Origin: Cupriavidus sp. 2SB
Lineage (GTDB): Bacteria > Pseudomonadota > Gammaproteobacteria > Burkholderiales > Burkholderiaceae
Direction of reading: 5' to 3'
Length of the DNA stretch: 64,000 bases
NCBI RefSeq assembly: GCF_005503625.1
Contig: NZ_SCMX01000029.1
Coordinates: forward strand, 1-64,000
The notes beneath the pieces were generated by a model. That model was not told where the DNA came from. It saw only the letters and a list, made by a program, of their open reading frames with translations, and ran no database searches. Position 1 is the first letter of the stretch; the number at the start of each line of letters is the position of its first letter. The position numbers and the translations under genes were made by a program. Positions 22,639 through 33,836 of this stretch are shown here, piece by piece.

Positions 22639-25600
22639 CAGTTCACTCCCGCCTCGGTACGGCCCCGGCGTAGGCGCGCGGCCCGCTGGTCCTGCGCCCG
22701 TTGGCGCGTGTCCGCCACGGGCGCTGTCGTGCCGGCTTCCAGGTGGCGCCGCAAGGCGTCGATGGTTGGATACTGGAAGAGATCCACCAGCGGCACCCTG
22801 GTCGTCAGCCGTTCTTCCATCAGCCGGTGTACGCGGATCAGCAGCAGCGAGTGACCGCCGATATCGAAGAAGTTGTCTTGCTGGCCGACGCGCTCCAGGT
22901 GCAGCACCTCGGCCCAGATTTCGGCCAGCGCCTGCGCCAGTTCCCCAACCGGCGCTTCGAACGCGCGCGGACTTGCGGCTTCGGGCGCGGGCAGCGCCTT
23001 GCGGTCGATCTTGCCGTTGGCGTTGAGCGGCATACGCGCCAGCATCATCACGAGCGACGGCACCATGTAGTCCGGCAGCGTCTGCGCCAGGGCGGACTTG
23101 ATGGCAGCCGCATCACCGGTATCCGATGCATCGGCCTGGACGTATGCCACCAGGCGGTGCCCGGCGCCGGTATCCTGCGCCACCACCACGGCCTCGCGCA
23201 CGGTGGGCAGCGCCAACAGTGCCGCTTCCACCTCGCCCAGTTCGATGCGGAAGCCACGGATCTTGACCTGATGGTCGATGCGGCCCAGGTATTCGATCTG
23301 GCCATCGGCACGCCAGCGCACGAGGTCGCCCGTGCGATACAGGCGCCCACCGCTGTCATCCAGCGGATCGGCAACAAATCGCTCGGCCGTCAGGCCCGGC
23401 CGGTTCCAGTAGCCACGCGCCAGACTCAAGCCACCGAGGTGAAGCTCGCCGGCCACGCCCTGCGGCACGGGACGCAGCGCGGCATCGAGCACCCACGCCT
23501 GCGTGTTGCCAACGGGCTTGCCGATGGGCACGGTCAACGCGCCATCGTCGTGGCAGTCCCAGTACGTGACCTCGATGGCCGCTTCGGTCGGACCATACAG
23601 GTTCAGGAGCGTGGCCTGCGGAAATGCCTGCAGCACGCGCGCCTGGAGATCGGCCGGCAGCGCTTCGCCGCTGCACACGATGCGGCGGATGCGCTGGCAC
23701 GCGGCGGTAGCACCGTGCGCCATGAACGCCTGCAGCATCGACGGCACGAAGTGGATCGTCGTCACGCGATGCAGGTCGATCAGCGCCACGAGCCGGGCCG
23801 GATCGCGATGCTCGCCCGGTCCCGCCAAGGCCAGCGTGGCGCCAGCCGTCAGCGGCCAGAAGAACTCCCAGAACGAGATATCGAAGCTGTACGGGGTCTT
23901 CTGCAGCACGGTGTCCGTGCCATCCAGCGGTTGATGCTGCTGCCCCCAGGCCAGCCGGTTGCATAGCGCGCGATGCCGGTTGCCGGCACCCTTCGGACGC
24001 CCCGTCGAGCCCGATGTGTAGATCAGGTAGACGAGGTTTTCGCCATGCACCGCGATGTCGGGATTGTGTGCAGGCTCGGCGGACAGCGCCGCTGACAAGC
24101 CATCCACGTCGATGACCTGCAGGCCATCGACCACCGGCAGACGCTCCCGCAGATGCGCCTGCGTCAGCACCAGTGCCACGGCACTGTCGTCCAGCATATA
24201 GGCCACGCGGTCGGCGGGATGGTCGGGATCGATGGGCACATAGGCGCCGCCCGCTTTCATCACGGCCAGCAGGCTGACCACGAGTTCGACGGAGCGCTCC
24301 ATGGCGATGCCCACGCGGGTCTCGACACCCACACCGTGGCGGCGCAGGTGGTGCGCAAGCTGGTTGGCACGGGCGTTCAGTTCGGCGTAGTTCAACACGG
24401 CATCGCCGAAGCGCAGCGCCACGGCCTGCGGCAATCGCTGCACCTGCAGTTCGAACCAGCGATGCACGGTGTCGGGCGACAGACGCGCGACGGCGTCGCC
24501 GTGGCTCCATTGGGCCAGCGTTTCCTGCTCCACGGCACCGAGCAATGCGGTATCGCCAACGGTGGTGTCCGGCTGGCGGGCCAGCGTGTCGAGCACGCGC
24601 AGATAGTGTTCGGCAAAGCGCGCCATGGTGGCGGCTTCGAACACTTCGCGCGCATAGACCAGGCGCAGCGCCGCCGAGCCGTCGCGGTTCTCGCGAATCT
24701 CGACGGACAGTTCGAACTGCGCCGCAGTCCCCGGCAGCGCGGCACCGCTCGCCACCAGTCCCGTGATTGCCGAGAAGCGGCTGAAATCCTCGTGCTGGTG
24801 GTTGAACAGCACCTGGAACAGCGGCGCGTGGCTGAGGCTGCGTTCCGGCTGCAATGCCTCCACCAGTTGCTCGAAAGGCAAGTCCTGATTGGCCTGCGCG
24901 CCGAGTGCAGCCTGCCGTGCGGTGGCCAGCACTGTACCCAGCGGCGTACGGTCATCGAGCACGTTGCGCAGCACCACCGTATTCACGAACAGGCCGATCA
25001 CCCCCTGCGCAGCGGCGTGATGGCGATTGGCGACGGGCACGCCGACGCGGATATCGGTCTGGCCGGTGTGCCGATGCAACAGTGCCTGCAATGCGGCAAG
25101 CATCGCCATGAATGGCGTGGCCTCGCGGGCGGCTGCCGTGGCACGCAGCGCGGTCAGCAGCGACGATGGCAGCGCCATGTCGTAGGTGGCAGCGCGGTAT
25201 CGCGCCACGGCATCGCGCGGATGATCGACGGGCAGCGCCAGCACGGGATGCGTATCGCCAAGCTGTTCGCGCCAGTAGGCCAGTTGCCGATCCCGCTCGC
25301 CGCCCGCGAGCCACTGCGTCTGCCATGCCGCGAAATCGGCGTACTGGCGCGGCGCGGGCAGGTTGTTGTCATTGGTAAGTGCCGCGCGATAGTGCTGCGC
25401 GAGTTCGTCGATCCAGATACCCATCGACGTGCCATCGGACACGATGTGGTGCATCACCACCACCAGTTGATGGCGGTCCTCGGCCAGCCGGATCAGCGCG
25501 ACACGCCACAGCGGACCGGTGGCGAGATCGAACGGCTGGTCGGCCAGATCGCGGGCTGCGGCAGATGCGCTTGTGGCCTGCTGTGCGGCAGACAGACCGG

Positions 25601-27908
25601 AGACATCGTTGATGGCCAACGGCACCGGCTGATGGGGGCGCACCGTGGCAATGGGTTCGCCCTGCGCATTGGCGACGAAGACGGTTCGCAACACCGCATG
25701 ACGCCCGACCAGTGCGTCGACCGCGCGCCGCAGGGCGTCGGCATCGAGCGCGCCTTGCAGCGTCAGCACGCCGGCCACGTGGTACGCCGTGCTCGTCGGT
25801 TCAAGATGCCAGAGGAACCATTGCCGCTGCTGCGCATACGATAGCGATGCCACACCGCTATCGGGCAACGGTGCAATGGCCGCAACCGCAGCGTTGCCCG
25901 CCGCGATCACGCGTTTCAGCGCCGCGACGGCATCGCGCAGACGCGGATGCTCGAACAGCACGGACACCGGGAACGTCACGTTCCAGCGTGCCGTCACGGC
26001 AGCCGCAACCCGCGCCGCCGCCAGCGAATTGCCGCCCTGCAGGAAGAAATGCGCGTCAGCCGGCAGCGGTTCGCCGGACTTGCGATCCAGCACGTCGTCC
26101 CAGATGGCGGCGAGTTCCGCCACCAAGGGGTCCGACGTGTCGAGCGGCACCGCCTGCGGCACCACGGAAGCCGCCGCCTCGCCAATGAGTTCGATCCGGC
26201 CCTGCTCGACGATCGCATAGGCATCGAGCGTGCGCGTCTGCCAGCCCTGCCGGCACGCGCTGCGCTGCAGCTTGCCGCTCGACGTCTTGGGCAGCGCGCC
26301 CGGATTGAGCAATACCACCACGGACAGCGGTTCGCCGCAGGCTTCGCTGACGGCTGCGCTCAGCGCTTCCACCAGCGATTGCGGCGGCACGAGCTTGCGC
26401 GTGCTGCGCGAGACCTCCGCAGCCAGGCCAATGCCCTCCCGCCCGTCGACCTGCACCGCGAAGGCTGCCACGCGCCCCTTGCGCACCACATCGACCTCGG
26501 CTTCGACTGCCCGCTCCAGATCCTGCGGATAGAGGTTGTGGCCGCGCACGATGATGAGATCCTTGACGCGCCCGCTCACATACAGGTGCCCTTCGTGCAC
26601 GAAGCCCAGATCGCCGGTGCGCAGCCAGCGTGCGCCATCGTGTTCTACAAACGCCTCGGCCGTGGCAGCCGGATTGCCCCAGTACCCTGCCCCGATGCTC
26701 GGGCCGCTGGCCCAGATCTCGCCGATCACGCCATCGGCGGCAGGCTGCAGCGTGGCAGGCGCGACGATGCGAACCCTGTGATCGGCCGTGACCGTGCCGC
26801 AGCCAACAAGCGCGGTGCCAGCCTCGCTCGATCGCGCGGTGCCGCTGGCAAGCGCCTGTGCGTCAAACGTCTGCACCGGCATGCCCGCGCCGCGCTGGAC
26901 GCCCGTCACAAACAGCGTGGCTTCGGCAAGTCCGTAGCACGGGTAGATGCTGTCGGCGCGGAATCCCACCGGGCCGAAGCGCTCGGCAAATGCCTGCATG
27001 GTGTCCGCGCGCACCGGCTCCGCGCCCGTATAGGCCACGCGCCAGCACGACAGGTCGAGCCTGGCAAGCTGCGCATCCTTGACCCGGTCCAGGCACAGTC
27101 GATAGGCAAAGTCCGGACCGCCGCTCAGCGTGGCGCGGTGGCGCGAGATCATCTCCAGCCAGCGGATCGGCCGCTCCAGGAAGAACTGCGGCGATGTCAG
27201 CACGCATGGAATCCCGCTATAGAACGGCTGCAGCAGGCCGCCAATCAGGCCCATGTCGTGATACAGCGGCGCCCAGACCGCGAACTTGTCTGCCGGTCCG
27301 ATGCCGAGTCCTGCGCGAATCGCACGCTCGTTGGCAATCAGGTTGCCATGCGTCACCATCACGCCCTTGGGCGCCGAGGTGGAACCCGAGGTGTACTGCA
27401 GGAAGGCCACATCGGTGAGCGCCGGGGTGCATGGTGCCCAGTGGGCGGCCTGCGCTGCATCGATGTCGTCGACCTCGATCACCGCAACCGCAGCGCCGAT
27501 GGCAACCGCCACGTCGGCGCCTAGCCCGGCCGTGGTCAGCACGAAGCGGGCTTCGGCATCGGCCGCGATGCCGGTCAGGCGCTCCAGTTGCTGCTGGCGC
27601 GCCGCGTCCGGCGCGAACACGGGCACGGCCACGGTGCCGGCGTAGAAGCACGCAAACATCGCCACGGCATAGTGGTCGTCGTTGTCGAGCATGACCAGTG
27701 CACGTTCGCCGCGCGCGCCACGCTGCTGCAGGACGGCGGCCAGCGCCCGCACGCGTGCGGCAAAGGCGTGATACGTCCAGGACGATTCCGCCAGCCCCGT
27801 GCCATCGTCCCCGACGGTCACCAGTGCAATGTCATCGGGGCGATGCGTGGCGAGTGCCTCAAGATGGCTGACAAAGTCCACCGGTTCCTGCCAAGTCTGT
27901 GTGTTCAT
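22638..27908 (-). CDS. Loading megasynthase, FAAL-ACP-C-A-T, predicted fatty acid then Ser
   Basis: This 1,756-residue protein begins with a fatty acyl-AMP ligase (about 1-600; [11 protein letters not shown] near 176), followed by an acyl carrier domain (GGNSL near 628), a condensation domain (HHIVSDG near 821), an adenylation domain (about 1170-1640) and a T domain (GGHSL near 1686). The FAAL activates a free fatty acid as adenylate and loads it on the ACP, which explains lipoinitiation of the peptide. The A pocket reads DIWHVSLIE, close to the serine code. The ATG at 27908 is chosen because GGAAG lies 5 bases upstream; an in-frame ATG at 27920 and an open frame back to 28037 are less likely. 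It ends in a one-base overlap with the PKS gene. Confidence 0.94.
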   Translation of the reverse strand: MNTQTWQEPVDFVSHLEALATHRPDDIALVTVGDDGTGLAESSWTYHAFAARVRALAAVLQQRGARGERALVMLDNDDHYAVAMFACFYAGTVAVPVFAPDAARQQQLERLTGIAADAEARFVLTTAGLGADVAVAIGAAVAVIEVDDIDAAQAAHWAPCTPALTDVAFLQYTSGSTSAPKGVMVTHGNLIANERAIRAGLGIGPADKFAVWAPLYHDMGLIGGLLQPFYSGIPCVLTSPQFFLERPIRWLEMISRHRATLSGGPDFAYRLCLDRVKDAQLARLDLSCWRVAYTGAEPVRADTMQAFAERFGPVGFRADSIYPCYGLAEATLFVTGVQRGAGMPVQTFDAQALASGTARSSEAGTALVGCGTVTADHRVRIVAPATLQPAADGVIGEIWASGPSIGAGYWGNPAATAEAFVEHDGARWLRTGDLGFVHEGHLYVSGRVKDLIIVRGHNLYPQDLERAVEAEVDVVRKGRVAAFAVQVDGREGIGLAAEVSRSTRKLVPPQSLVEALSAAVSEACGEPLSVVVLLNPGALPKTSSGKLQRSACRQGWQTRTLDAYAIVEQGRIELIGEAAASVVPQAVPLDTSDPLVAELAAIWDDVLDRKSGEPLPADAHFFLQGGNSLAAARVAAAVTARWNVTFPVSVLFEHPRLRDAVAALKRVIAAGNAAVAAIAPLPDSGVASLSYAQQRQWFLWHLEPTSTAYHVAGVLTLQGALDADALRRAVDALVGRHAVLRTVFVANAQGEPIATVRPHQPVPLAINDVSGLSAAQQATSASAAARDLADQPFDLATGPLWRVALIRLAEDRHQLVVVMHHIVSDGTSMGIWIDELAQHYRAALTNDNNLPAPRQYADFAAWQTQWLAGGERDRQLAYWREQLGDTHPVLALPVDHPRDAVARYRAATYDMALPSSLLTALRATAAAREATPFMAMLAALQALLHRHTGQTDIRVGVPVANRHHAAAQGVIGLFVNTVVLRNVLDDRTPLGTVLATARQAALGAQANQDLPFEQLVEALQPERSLSHAPLFQVLFNHQHEDFSRFSAITGLVASGAALPGTAAQFELSVEIRENRDGSAALRLVYAREVFEAATMARFAEHYLRVLDTLARQPDTTVGDTALLGAVEQETLAQWSHGDAVARLSPDTVHRWFELQVQRLPQAVALRFGDAVLNYAELNARANQLAHHLRRHGVGVETRVGIAMERSVELVVSLLAVMKAGGAYVPIDPDHPADRVAYMLDDSAVALVLTQAHLRERLPVVDGLQVIDVDGLSAALSAEPAHNPDIAVHGENLVYLIYTSGSTGRPKGAGNRHRALCNRLAWGQQHQPLDGTDTVLQKTPYSFDISFWEFFWPLTAGATLALAGPGEHRDPARLVALIDLHRVTTIHFVPSMLQAFMAHGATAACQRIRRIVCSGEALPADLQARVLQAFPQATLLNLYGPTEAAIEVTYWDCHDDGALTVPIGKPVGNTQAWVLDAALRPVPQGVAGELHLGGLSLARGYWNRPGLTAERFVADPLDDSGGRLYRTGDLVRWRADGQIEYLGRIDHQVKIRGFRIELGEVEAALLALPTVREAVVVAQDTGAGHRLVAYVQADASDTGDAAAIKSALAQTLPDYMVPSLVMMLARMPLNANGKIDRKALPAPEAASPRAFEAPVGELAQALAEIWAEVLHLERVGQQDNFFDIGGHSLLLIRVHRLMEERLTTRVPLVDLFQYPTIDALRRHLEAGTTAPVADTRQRAQDQRAARLRRGRTEAGVN

Positions 27909-27966
27909 CTCTGCTTCCATCGTCCGCTGTGCGGGGGTCACGGGGTTGGCGCGCGGCCGGGGGTCA

Positions 27967-28950
27967 TCACTTGCCGAGGTTGCCGTGCGGCTCGGCCATG
28001 GCCACCACCACCTTGCGCGGTCCCTTGAACGGCGCACGGGCGTGAGCCGCCAGCATGTTGTCGAGCATCAGCACATCGCCGGATTCCCAGCGGAACGACA
28101 CGGTTTCCGCGTCGAGCACGGCGCGCACCTCGTCAAAGATCGCATCGGAGATCGGTGAGCCATCCGCGAAATACGTGTTGCGCGGCAGGTTGTCCTCGCC
28201 GAGCAGTTCTTCCAGCGATTCGCGCACTTCGGGTTGCAGGTTCGACACGTGAAACAGGTGCGCCTGGTTGAACCAGACCATTTCGCCGGTCACGGGATGC
28301 CGCTCCACGGCCTGGCAAAGCTGCGTGGTACGCAGGTCGCCATCGTCCTTCCATTCCCACCGGATATCGGCCCGCTTGCAGAATGCTTCCACTTCGGCGC
28401 GGTTTTCGGTGTTGAACACCTTCTGCCATGGCACATCGAACTCGCCGTAGTTGCGCACGTAGAGCACGCCGGGCGCGAAACGTTCGCGCAGCGCATCGGG
28501 CATGCGGCGGTAAATGGCGCGGCTGTCGGCAATCGGTGTCTCGCCGCCTTCGGGCGACGCCGTGACGCAGTGAAACCAGATCTTCATCGGCCATTCGCGC
28601 GTGTACGCCTGCTCGTTGTGCAGGGGGATGTGCTGGTGCGCGGGGTATTCCGTGGACGTGTAGATGCCGGCGCCGGCTGCGTCCACGGCGCTGCGCGGCG
28701 TCGACGCGAACTCGTACTTGAGCAGCGGATGGCCAAACGATGCGGCGAACTTCTGGAACACATCGACGGATGGCACATCGAATCCACGCAGCAGCACGCC
28801 GCCTGCGCGCTGCACGGCTTCATCGATGGCGGCACGGTGCTTGGCGAGTCCATCGAGCAGCGGCTGGCCCGGCGCATCGGGCACGATCAGCACGGGCAGT
28901 TCGGAGCCAACGGGCGCCCGGCGTTCCAGGCGGTTCAGGGTTTCGTTCAT
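27967..28950 (-). CDS. TauD/SyrP-like Fe(II)/2-oxoglutarate dioxygenase, probable aspartate beta-hydroxylase
   Basis: The 327-residue protein belongs to the TauD/TfdA fold. The proximal metal motif is HNE (an HxE version of HxD/E) in the segment before QAYTREWP. The distal His lies near the C-terminus in AAHAR, followed by the Arg that would bind 2-oxoglutarate. SyrP-type members hydroxylate Asp held on NRPS carrier domains. The giant NRPS next door has two Asp-coded A domains, so the likely job is making beta-hydroxyaspartate, a bidentate iron ligand that also makes such siderophores photolabile. The start at 28950 has a strong AAGGAG site; the longer reading frame to 28998 lacks one. Substrate is inferred from context, not shown by the sequence. 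Confidence 0.87.
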   Translation of the reverse strand: MNETLNRLERRAPVGSELPVLIVPDAPGQPLLDGLAKHRAAIDEAVQRAGGVLLRGFDVPSVDVFQKFAASFGHPLLKYEFASTPRSAVDAAGAGIYTSTEYPAHQHIPLHNEQAYTREWPMKIWFHCVTASPEGGETPIADSRAIYRRMPDALRERFAPGVLYVRNYGEFDVPWQKVFNTENRAEVEAFCKRADIRWEWKDDGDLRTTQLCQAVERHPVTGEMVWFNQAHLFHVSNLQPEVRESLEELLGEDNLPRNTYFADGSPISDAIFDEVRAVLDAETVSFRWESGDVLMLDNMLAAHARAPFKGPRKVVVAMAEPHGNLGK

Positions 28951-29033
28951 GCAGACTCCTTGATGGCAGTCCCGCGCGGCGGCATGATCGCCGGGCACGG
29001 GCGGCGCGAATGCATTGGAAGTGATGCCTGGGA

Positions 29034-29792
29034 TCAGGCGGCAACGTGCGCGCTATCGTTGGTATCGGCGGCATCGGCGGCGCCTGCGCGCAGGCTCTGC
29101 GCGAGCCGCCGCTGCACCGTGTCCAGTACCTCGGCCTCCTGATGGCGCACGAAGAAATGATTGCCGTCGAACCAGTCGAGCGTGAAGGTGCCCTGGCCTT
29201 CCTCCTGCCAGGCGCCGATGCGTTCCGCCGTGATCGGGTCCTGGCGGCCAGCCAGCACATGCAACGGCATCGGCAGCGCGGCAGGCGTGGTGTGACGGAA
29301 GCTCTCGCAGATCCGGTAGTCCGCGCCCAGCACATCGAGCGTGATGCGCAGCAGTTCGGGGCTGTCGAAGACCTCATCGGGCGTGCCGCCCTGCCGCCGC
29401 AGATCCTCGATCAGACCGGCATCGTCGTCCTTGCAGGCAAAGCGCTCGGCGTCGCGCTGCGAGGGGGCGGGACTGCCCGACAGCAGCAATGCCAGCGGCA
29501 AGGGCTTGCCCTGCGCCTGCAACCGGCGCGTGATGCCATACGCGAGCAGCGCGCCCATGCTGTGGCCGAACAGCGCGTACTTTCCTTGCAGATGCGGCGC
29601 CTGCTCGTCACATAGCTGCGCCGCGAGCGAATCGAAGTCCTGGCAGAAGTCCTCGGCAAGCCGTCCGCCGCGCCCGGGCAATTCGACGGGCAGCACGTGT
29701 ACCCACGCGGGCAGCGTGCGGCGCCAGCGCAGGTACATCGTTGCACTGGCCCCGGCGCAGGGCAGACACAGCAGTGTGACCGGATCGTGCAT
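29034..29792 (-). CDS. Type II thioesterase (alpha/beta hydrolase), NRPS editing
   Basis: This 252-residue stand-alone thioesterase has the nucleophile Ser in FGHSMG (about residue 80) and a late catalytic His in DGNHFF, the family arrangement of GrsT/RifR-like enzymes. It begins with the family's usual CLPCAGA segment. Such enzymes remove aberrant acyl groups from carrier domains rather than release the product. The ATG at 29792 is 5 bases after the MbtH stop, so the two are co-translated; the in-frame extension to 29867 overlaps MbtH and has no family resemblance. It sits upstream of the dioxygenase and the synthetase genes on the same strand. Confidence 0.92.
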   Translation of the reverse strand: MHDPVTLLCLPCAGASATMYLRWRRTLPAWVHVLPVELPGRGGRLAEDFCQDFDSLAAQLCDEQAPHLQGKYALFGHSMGALLAYGITRRLQAQGKPLPLALLLSGSPAPSQRDAERFACKDDDAGLIEDLRRQGGTPDEVFDSPELLRITLDVLGADYRICESFRHTTPAALPMPLHVLAGRQDPITAERIGAWQEEGQGTFTLDWFDGNHFFVRHQEAEVLDTVQRRLAQSLRAGAADAADTNDSAHVAA

Positions 29793-29797
29793 ACCGC

Positions 29798-30034
29798 TCA
29801 ACCGGCCTGATCGCTGGTCTGCTGCGCCATCCACTCCTTGAGCGAGCGGGGACGCATGTCGGTCCACGTCTTCTCGACGTATTCGAGCACCGTCTTCTTG
29901 TCGCCCTTCACACCGTCGACGGCAGTCCAGCCGCCGGGCACCGTCTTCCAGTGCGGCCAGATGGAGTATTGCTCTTCCTGGTTGACCAGAACGATGAAGG
30001 TTTCGTCCTCGCGGTCGAAGCAGCTCGTAGACAT
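29798..30034 (-). CDS. MbtH-like protein
   Basis: This 78-residue protein has the complete MbtH signature: EEQYSIWP, VPGGW, and WTDMRPRSL near the C-terminus. MbtH-like proteins bind NRPS adenylation domains and are often needed for their folding and activity. The four or five amino-acid A domains encoded nearby are its likely partners. The ATG at 30034 is preceded by AGGA; the longer frame to 30109 adds residues unlike the family. It is the first small gene of the block and lies 146 bases downstream of the acylase. Confidence 0.96.
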   Translation of the reverse strand: MSTSCFDREDETFIVLVNQEEQYSIWPHWKTVPGGWTAVDGVKGDKKTVLEYVEKTWTDMRPRSLKEWMAQQTSDQAG

Positions 30035-30180
30035 GTGGAATCCTGTAGCGATGAGGGAAGTTGAAACCACTGCGCGCCGGATCGTGGCGCCAGCAGTGGC
30101 TCTCCGCATCTATGACGAATCAGCCCGCGATCTGTTCAGCGGCCTGCTGCGTCACATGCGCGATGCCCTCGCACAGGATG

Positions 30181-32577
30181 TCAGCGCTGCAGCACCGTGC
30201 GGCGCAATTGCGGATCGCGCCGGATGTCGGCATCGCGAAACGGAAAGACCAGCCAGTCCTTGTGCGCGTAGCGATTGACCGGTGCATCGCCCGCACCGCT
30301 GTCGATGGCGGTATCGCGCTGCCCATGCGCGAGCAGCGTGTGTGCCGTCACGCCGTCACGTGCAAAGCGCACCACCTGCAGATAGCTGTTGCCCTGAGAT
30401 TGCGGACCCATGCGCAAACTGTCATCGGCATTGCACTGCACGGCGAAATAGCCCATCTCCTGGCAGCCGCCGAAGATCGGCACGTCCTTGCCCGCGCTAC
30501 GCACGAACTGCGCGGCGCCCAGCACGGCGTCGGGCGCCAGGCCCTGTGCGGCCAGATCGCGCACGGCCGCTTTCAACGCGTCGGCGGCCTGCTGGCCGGA
30601 CGTGGCAGCCACCGGATCGCGCGGCGTATGCAGCGGATCGGCGGGCGAGAACGGCACTTGATAGAAGCCCTGCATCGGCGGCTTGGCAAGACGGCGCCAG
30701 AACGCGTTCCACAACAGCGCGCCCCGCTGCGCGCTATCGGCGGTATTGGGCCAGTGCCGCAGCACCTCGCACGGTTGCACGAGGCTGGCATCGACGCAGG
30801 CGCGCGCCAGCAGCGCTTGCTTGAACAGATCCGCCGACAGTGCGCGCGGTGCCAGGGCACGATCCATCAACGCACGCGCGACGTCGCGCGATGAGTGCGG
30901 CGGCTGCCCGCCGATGTCGGCGGCGATCCGATACCCTTCGCGGCTGCGCAGCGACAGCGCCTGACGCTCGCCACCCATCGACAGCGGAAAGCCTTCGAGC
31001 GGCTGCGCGGGATTGGTCAGCCAGTAGCTGTCGTTCATATTGGCGACATAGTCATCGCGAATCAGCGACGGCATGGCGGAGGCCGGCATGGCGCCCGCCT
31101 GCACAGCGCCCGCATCGGCCTTCCAGTCGCAGGCGGACTGGCTGCCGTCGAGCACTGGCGTCAGCGGGTCTACCGCCGCGAAGCCCTTCGACAAGGCGGT
31201 GCCGCAGCGCGCGCGCAGATCGTCCGGCGTATTCGGCATGGCGCCCATGTCGGCATACCAGACGCGGTTGTCGCGGCGACCGATGGCGATGGTATTGACC
31301 CACGGCGCCGCCACCATCCTGCGCTGGATCTGCATGAATGCATCGAGCGACCGTGCACGGTTCCACGCGAAGAACTGGGAGAAGATCCGATAGTTGTCCG
31401 CGTTGACGTCGCGGATTGCCAGCGCATGGGCGCGGCCCCAGCCAAACGCGGGATGATGCGCGCCAAGATCGAGCACCGGGCCGAAACGGGTGCGATACGA
31501 CATCCGGTGCACGGGGCGCACCACGCCATCGTTGCCGCGTACGTCGATGGTGACATTGCGGGCTTCCATCGCAACCGGAACGTTGTCCACGAGATAGCGC
31601 GTCGGGTCCTGCGGGTCCAGCTTCAGATCGAACACGCCGAAGCGGCGCGCGGCGGAAACGGTGTGGCTCCACGCGATATCGGCATTGAAGCCGATCATCA
31701 CGACGGGAATGCCGAGAAAGGCCACGCCGGCCACATCGAGCTTGCCCGGCAAGGTCAGGTGCATCTGATAGAAACGGTCCGGGCCACCCCAGTACCAGTG
31801 CGGATTGCCGAGCAGCACGCCGCCCTGCCCGCCCGTCACCGCGCCGCCGAACGCCACGGCGTTGCTGCCGAGTCCGGCCTGATCGCCAATCGGGATCGCC
31901 AGCCGATCCTGCAGCGCCTGCAGGGCCTGCGGTGGCGTGCCATCGCCCTCACGCCGGCCCACGGCCTCCTGCACAGGTGGCGCGGCCTTTGCCATATCGG
32001 GGATGAAGCGCGCATAGCCCGCCGCAATCTGCGCGGCGTACATGCGGCGATAGATGTCCTGCGCGCTGATATGGCGCACCCATGGCGCTGCCACGCAGGC
32101 AGGCGTGTTCGCGTCCGCCCGGGCCTTGCGCGCCTGATCGAGATAGCGGTTATAGCCCTCGGCAAAGCCGTCGATCATCGCGTTGAGTTCAGGCGGATGT
32201 TCGCGGCGGTAGCGCGCCACCACGGCGTCATCGGCATTGGCCAGAAAGAACGTGTCGAGGTCGAGATTGCGGGAGCGGCCAAACGTCGAGTTCGTCAAAG
32301 GCTTGGCCTCCGCCCCGAAGTACTGCGACCGCTGCCCCGAGAACGTCACGAAGCCGTCCGCCATCGTGCACAGCGCGTCTTCCGCCTGCGCGTACCCCAC
32401 CCCGAGGCCAAGGTCACGCCAACGGGTGGCGCGGATATGGGGAATGCCATCGGCGGTACGGCGAATCTCCACGGCAGGCGCCACCGTCTGCGGTTTGGCC
32501 TGGGCGCCCGGCGCGATGAGCCATGCCACGGCCACTGCCGCCGAAATCCGTCCCCACACCGTGTATGCCCGCCGCAT
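30181..32577 (-). CDS. PvdQ/AiiD-like N-terminal-nucleophile acylase, periplasmic
   Basis: The 798-residue protein has a Sec signal peptide (about residues 1-27, cleaved after AQA) and the penicillin acylase/PvdQ/AiiD layout. A short alpha chain is followed by a processing site at GLGSNA, where Ser becomes the N-terminal nucleophile of the beta chain. Family members hydrolyse long-chain N-acyl amides. PvdQ removes the fatty acid from pre-pyoverdine in the periplasm, and AiiD from a Ralstonia strain degrades acyl-homoserine lactones. Because it heads a FAAL-initiated lipopeptide locus, removal or recycling of the acyl tail is possible, as is quorum quenching. An in-frame TTG at 32607 was set aside. 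The GGAGG before the chosen ATG is unusually close (2 bases). Confidence 0.88.
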   Translation of the reverse strand: MRRAYTVWGRISAAVAVAWLIAPGAQAKPQTVAPAVEIRRTADGIPHIRATRWRDLGLGVGYAQAEDALCTMADGFVTFSGQRSQYFGAEAKPLTNSTFGRSRNLDLDTFFLANADDAVVARYRREHPPELNAMIDGFAEGYNRYLDQARKARADANTPACVAAPWVRHISAQDIYRRMYAAQIAAGYARFIPDMAKAAPPVQEAVGRREGDGTPPQALQALQDRLAIPIGDQAGLGSNAVAFGGAVTGGQGGVLLGNPHWYWGGPDRFYQMHLTLPGKLDVAGVAFLGIPVVMIGFNADIAWSHTVSAARRFGVFDLKLDPQDPTRYLVDNVPVAMEARNVTIDVRGNDGVVRPVHRMSYRTRFGPVLDLGAHHPAFGWGRAHALAIRDVNADNYRIFSQFFAWNRARSLDAFMQIQRRMVAAPWVNTIAIGRRDNRVWYADMGAMPNTPDDLRARCGTALSKGFAAVDPLTPVLDGSQSACDWKADAGAVQAGAMPASAMPSLIRDDYVANMNDSYWLTNPAQPLEGFPLSMGGERQALSLRSREGYRIAADIGGQPPHSSRDVARALMDRALAPRALSADLFKQALLARACVDASLVQPCEVLRHWPNTADSAQRGALLWNAFWRRLAKPPMQGFYQVPFSPADPLHTPRDPVAATSGQQAADALKAAVRDLAAQGLAPDAVLGAAQFVRSAGKDVPIFGGCQEMGYFAVQCNADDSLRMGPQSQGNSYLQVVRFARDGVTAHTLLAHGQRDTAIDSGAGDAPVNRYAHKDWLVFPFRDADIRRDPQLRRTVLQR

Positions 32578-32798
32578 CGCGCCTCCGCCCGTCCGTTGAT
32601 CGATCAACCCGGCATGCGTGACGCGGGCAATGACAAGACGATTGCGGGACCGGCATGTTCATCGATGGGGCGCAGGACCGGTCGGGTGTCCATGGATCTG
32701 AACAAATTTCACCACTGTTCGTCCTGCTAGCGGATGTCATCGCGTCACGGGCCACGCCCGGCGATGAAACGACCGTTCGAATACGTACCGCGACCATC
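32578..32798. promoter_or_regulatory. Divergent promoter region between siderophore locus and esterase/receptor
   Basis: These 221 bases separate the acylase (minus) from the esterase (plus), so promoters in both directions are expected. An AT-richer patch lies at about 32696-32722. I searched by eye for a 19-bp Fur box and for a clear extracytoplasmic sigma promoter and found neither with confidence. The short perfect palindrome TTGATCGATCAA at 32596-32607 lies just upstream of the acylase start and could be an operator. Confidence 0.4.
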
Positions 32799-33764
32799 AT
32801 GCCCCTGCACCCCGACCTCGACGCCTTCCTGGAAATGGCGAACCTCGCCAGCCAGTCACGTCGCCCGATGAGCGAGATGACGCCCGACGAGGCGCGCGCC
32901 ACTTATGACGCGTCAACGCTGGCGCTCGACGCGCCGGGCGCCGAGATTCCGGTCGAGGCGCTGCACATCCCCGCGCGCGATGGTCACGCGCTGCCGGCAC
33001 GGCTGTATCGCGGGTCGGATACAGCCACCCCCGCGCCCGTGCTGCTGTACTTCCACGGCGGCGGCTACGTGGTGGGCGGACTGGACTCGCACGACTCGCT
33101 GTGCCGCGATCTCGCGGACGCCGCGCAGTGTGCCGTGCTCTCGATCGACTACCGGCTGGCCCCCGAGCACAAGTTCCCCACCGCCTTCCACGATGCCGAG
33201 GATGCCTGCGCCTGGCTCCGCGCCAATGCCGCCAGCCTGGGGCTCGACCCCGAGCGGATCGCCATCGGCGGCGACAGCGCAGGCGGCACGCTGGCGACGG
33301 CGCTGTGCATTGCCGCGCGCCACGCTGGCACGCCGCAGCCGCGGCTTCAGGTGCTGCTGTACCCATGCACCAGCGCGCATCAGGACACCGCTTCGCATGC
33401 CCGCCTGGCCGTTGGCTATCTGCTGGAGCAGCGCACGCTGCAATGGATGTTCGGCCACTACCTGCGGCATGCGGATGACCGGGCGGACTGGCGCTTCGCT
33501 CCGCTGGAGGCCACGGACCTCGGCGGCCTCGCGCCGGCGCTGATCGTACTGGCCGAGTTCGATCCCCTCGTCGATGAAGGCCACGCCTACGCCCGCAGGC
33601 TGCAGGCCGCAGGCGTGACCACCCAGACGGTGGTCTGGCCCGGCGTGGTGCACGACTTTGCGCGGCTCGGCAACGTTGTGGAAGAAGCCGCCCGCATGCG
33701 CGCACAAGTGGGACGCGCCATTGCCGAAGCCTTCCATCACCGGGAGCCATCCACCCCTTCGTAA
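32799..33764 (+). CDS. HSL-family alpha/beta hydrolase (esterase)
   Basis: The 321-residue protein shows the hormone-sensitive lipase (Aes/BFAE) set: oxyanion motif HGGG at about residue 88, nucleophile in GDSAGG at about 160, Asp in EFDPL at about 255 and His in VHDF at about 285. Length is typical. The track frame is open back to 32655 but homology-like sequence begins at MPLHPDLDAF, so 32799 is chosen, although no strong Shine-Dalgarno is present. It is divergent from the siderophore operon and upstream of the receptor gene. Whether it acts on the siderophore or on unrelated short-chain esters cannot be told from sequence. Confidence 0.88.
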   Translation: MPLHPDLDAFLEMANLASQSRRPMSEMTPDEARATYDASTLALDAPGAEIPVEALHIPARDGHALPARLYRGSDTATPAPVLLYFHGGGYVVGGLDSHDSLCRDLADAAQCAVLSIDYRLAPEHKFPTAFHDAEDACAWLRANAASLGLDPERIAIGGDSAGGTLATALCIAARHAGTPQPRLQVLLYPCTSAHQDTASHARLAVGYLLEQRTLQWMFGHYLRHADDRADWRFAPLEATDLGGLAPALIVLAEFDPLVDEGHAYARRLQAAGVTTQTVVWPGVVHDFARLGNVVEEAARMRAQVGRAIAEAFHHREPSTPS

Positions 33765-33836
33765 CCAACACTTCGGCCTGCGTTTTCAAGGGAGATGGCT
33801 GCGTCGTGCGGCCAGGGGAACGCAGATCGATGAATG

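Noticed and set aside
32578-32798. Fur box or iron-starvation sigma promoter expected before the siderophore genes
   Set aside because: Looked for by eye on both strands here and at 33765-33937; no 19-bp GATAATGATAATCATTATC-like site or convincing sigma element was found. A position-weight-matrix scan would be decisive.
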